Assembly (NCBI GenBank): GCA_009936825.1
Contig: JAACDV010000033.1
Coordinates: forward strand, 1-8,518
DNA: 8,518 nucleotides
Direction of reading: 5' to 3'
Source of the DNA: Bacteroidota bacterium
Lineage (GTDB): Bacteria; Pseudomonadota; Alphaproteobacteria; Puniceispirillales; Puniceispirillaceae
Position numbers and translations under genes: made by a program. Below the pieces are notes generated by a model that was not told the origin of the DNA, made no database searches, and saw nothing but the letters and a program-made list of their open reading frames with translations. Of the stretch, positions 7,446 to 8,518 are shown in pieces (within the stretch, counting starts at the first letter, position 1; each line of letters starts with the position of its first letter).

Positions 7446-7466
7446 TCAAGTATGTCTGACAACACC
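7446..7466 (-). repeat. IS6-family right terminal inverted repeat
   Basis: This is the partner of 6665-6685, with 20 of 21 bases matching when read on the minus strand. It lies 31 bp outside the transposase start codon at 7414 and about 107 bp upstream of the FlaA1/CapD-type reading frame. Confidence 0.88.
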
Positions 7467-7572
7467 GATTTAACTATCAAATTGTAACAAAGTGGAAACC
7501 ACTTTATGGTATCAGCCTATCATTTAACAATCTTTAGCGGTCGCACTCCCAACTCCAACATCTAGGCCTGCA
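7467..7572 (+). promoter_or_regulatory. Leader between the IS6 right end and the FlaA1/CapD-type gene
   Basis: The 106 nt hold an AT-rich first half and a perfect inverted repeat AAAGTGG-AAA-CCACTTT (7489-7505, 7-bp arms, 3-nt loop), which could be an operator or a small stem-loop. No Shine-Dalgarno of note precedes the candidate starts at 7573 (GTG) or 7582 (ATG). A promoter is not assignable by eye. Because the IS boundary probably marks a deletion, the native upstream region of the gene may be incomplete. Confidence 0.35.
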
Positions 7573-8518
7573 GTGAAATTTATGGAAAAAACAAACCAGA
7601 GTCTTCGAGAATGGCTATTTGGCCTTGATCGCTGGAAAAAGTGGTTACTCCAGATCACTTTTGACGGTTTAGCTGCCCCGGTCGCACTTTTACTGGCGTT
7701 CTTCATGCGCCTTGAGAACACCGATTACCTCTATCAGCCTGACATATATATCGGGGTTTTGATTGCCACGGTCACAACCCTCGCGGTTTTTGCGGCACGG
7801 GGATTGTACAACAATCTTACACGGCATATTTCAATGTAGACCGCCATTAGCATAGCTATTGGCAGCACCGTATCAAGTGCAGTTTTGCTGTCTGGCATCC
7901 TCTTGCTTGAACTTGAAATACCGCGCTCAGTGCCCCTGATCTATGCAACGCTTTTATGCGCATTTGCCACCACTATGCGTCTTTTCATTCGCGCTCTTGG
8001 CCAAAGCATGGTCAAAGAAAAGCGAGAAAATGTTGCAATCTATGGCGCGGGTGCCGCCGGGATTCAGCTCATGGATGCATTGCGGAAAAACCCAAATTAT
8101 CACGTCAGGCTATTTATCGATGATAACTACGAATTGAGTGGCAAAACTCTTGGCGGCGTTCCGATTAGCAATCTAGATCATGCCAAGAAAAAATTTAGAA
8201 AATTAGAAATCGAGACCCTGCTTATAGCCATCGCTAAAGACTCTGACGCTTTGCGAAGGCGGGTTTTTGATGTGTTATCAGATCACCCGCTGAAGGTAAA
8301 AACCATCCCCAGTATCTCAAGTTTGATATCGGGTGGGTTTGAAATTGCCGAACTGAAAGACATAAAAATTGAGGATTTGCTGGGGCGCGAACCGGTACAG
8401 TATAATCCTGACCTTATGGCAAAAACCATCGCTGAAAGAACGGTTCTTGTTACGGGTGCTGGCGGGTCTATCGGCAGCGAGCTATGCCGACAAATCATCT
8501 TGTGGAAACCACGAAAAC
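7573..8518 (+). pseudogene. Membrane-bound nucleotide-sugar epimerase/dehydratase (FlaA1/CapD/WbpM type), amber-interrupted and cut by the window edge
   Basis: This family anchors in the inner membrane and uses an NAD(P)-binding SDR domain to dehydrate or epimerise UDP-GlcNAc-type sugars for surface glycans. From the GTG at 7573 (ATG alternative at 7582), two hydrophobic helices lie at about 25-46 and 58-79. Codon 89 is TAG (7837-7839), after RHISM. The same frame then stays open to the window end, with two more hydrophobic helices (about 91-115 and 120-140). The first nucleotide-binding motif YGAGAAG lies at 157-163, and the start of the catalytic SDR domain, VTGAGGSIGSE, at 293-303. The similarity is continuous across the TAG, so this is one gene with a single nonsense change. 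The Tyr-x-x-x-Lys active site would lie beyond the edge. Full-length relatives have about 600-650 residues. A separately initiated soluble or two-helix fragment downstream of the stop is possible but has no clear ribosome-binding site. The precise sugar substrate is unknown. Confidence 0.82.

Larger units (their letters stand above)
6665..7466 (-). mobile_element. IS6-family insertion sequence (degenerate), 802 bp
   Basis: The element is bounded by 21-bp terminal inverted repeats that match at 20 of 21 positions, each starting GGTGTTGTCAGACA. The 802-bp length and single transposase gene spanning nearly the whole element are typical of the IS6 family (about 790-880 bp). IS6 elements generate 8-bp target duplications on insertion. 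Here the flanks are GATAAGAC on the left and GATTTAAC on the right, which are not a duplication. The left flank is an IS3 orfA, while the right flank is unrelated sequence before a polysaccharide gene. The copy is therefore likely a relic of replicative transposition or homologous recombination that removed the intervening DNA. Its transposase is interrupted by nonsense codons, so it is not autonomous. Confidence 0.85.

Noticed and set aside
6656..7475. 8-bp target site duplication around the IS6 element
   Set aside because: Flanks GATAAGAC and GATTTAAC agree at only five of eight positions, and the sequences beyond them are unrelated.
7943..8137. 64-codon plus-strand frame inside the dehydratase gene
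   Set aside because: It is out of frame with the continuous FlaA1/CapD-type similarity, which includes the YGAGAAG motif in the other frame.

Overview
The window reads as a chromosomal segment of an alphaproteobacterium of intermediate GC content, possibly a marine one. This placement is an inference from protein flavour (the paired aldehyde and Fe-alcohol dehydrogenases, the IS6 transposase type) and was not tested by any search. There are no RNA genes, CRISPR arrays or phage genes.

Layout. Positions 35-3746 (minus strand) hold a compact three-gene nucleotide-sugar operon transcribed manC -> ugd -> galE. Its products make GDP-mannose, UDP-glucuronate and UDP-galactose, the usual precursors of an exopolysaccharide, capsule or LPS. 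A 78-nt divergent intergenic region (3747-3824) with a perfect 13-bp palindrome separates it from a plus-strand pair, an aldehyde dehydrogenase (3825-5204) and an iron-type alcohol dehydrogenase (5201-6346). The pair overlaps by ATGA and is almost certainly translationally coupled, probably interconverting an alcohol, aldehyde and acid whose identity cannot be read from sequence.

Positions 6347-7572 contain no intact gene. They hold the first ~41 codons of an IS3-family orfA with an excellent Shine-Dalgarno site, cut exactly where an 802-bp IS6-family element (6665-7466) begins. That element has 21-bp terminal inverted repeats (20/21 matching) and a transposase broken by two in-frame nonsense codons. 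There is no 8-bp target duplication, and the rest of the IS3 element is not on the other side. This points to IS-mediated deletion or rearrangement rather than simple insertion.

Positions 7573-8518 carry the N-terminal half of a membrane-bound FlaA1/CapD/WbpM-type nucleotide-sugar dehydratase. An in-frame amber codon (7837-7839) interrupts it and it runs off the right edge. With manC-ugd-galE on the other side, the window looks like part of a surface-polysaccharide region in which the right-hand portion is rearranged and decaying.

I do not see convincing evidence of a novel molecular system. The most notable content is the IS-scarred junction and the row of in-frame stop codons around it.
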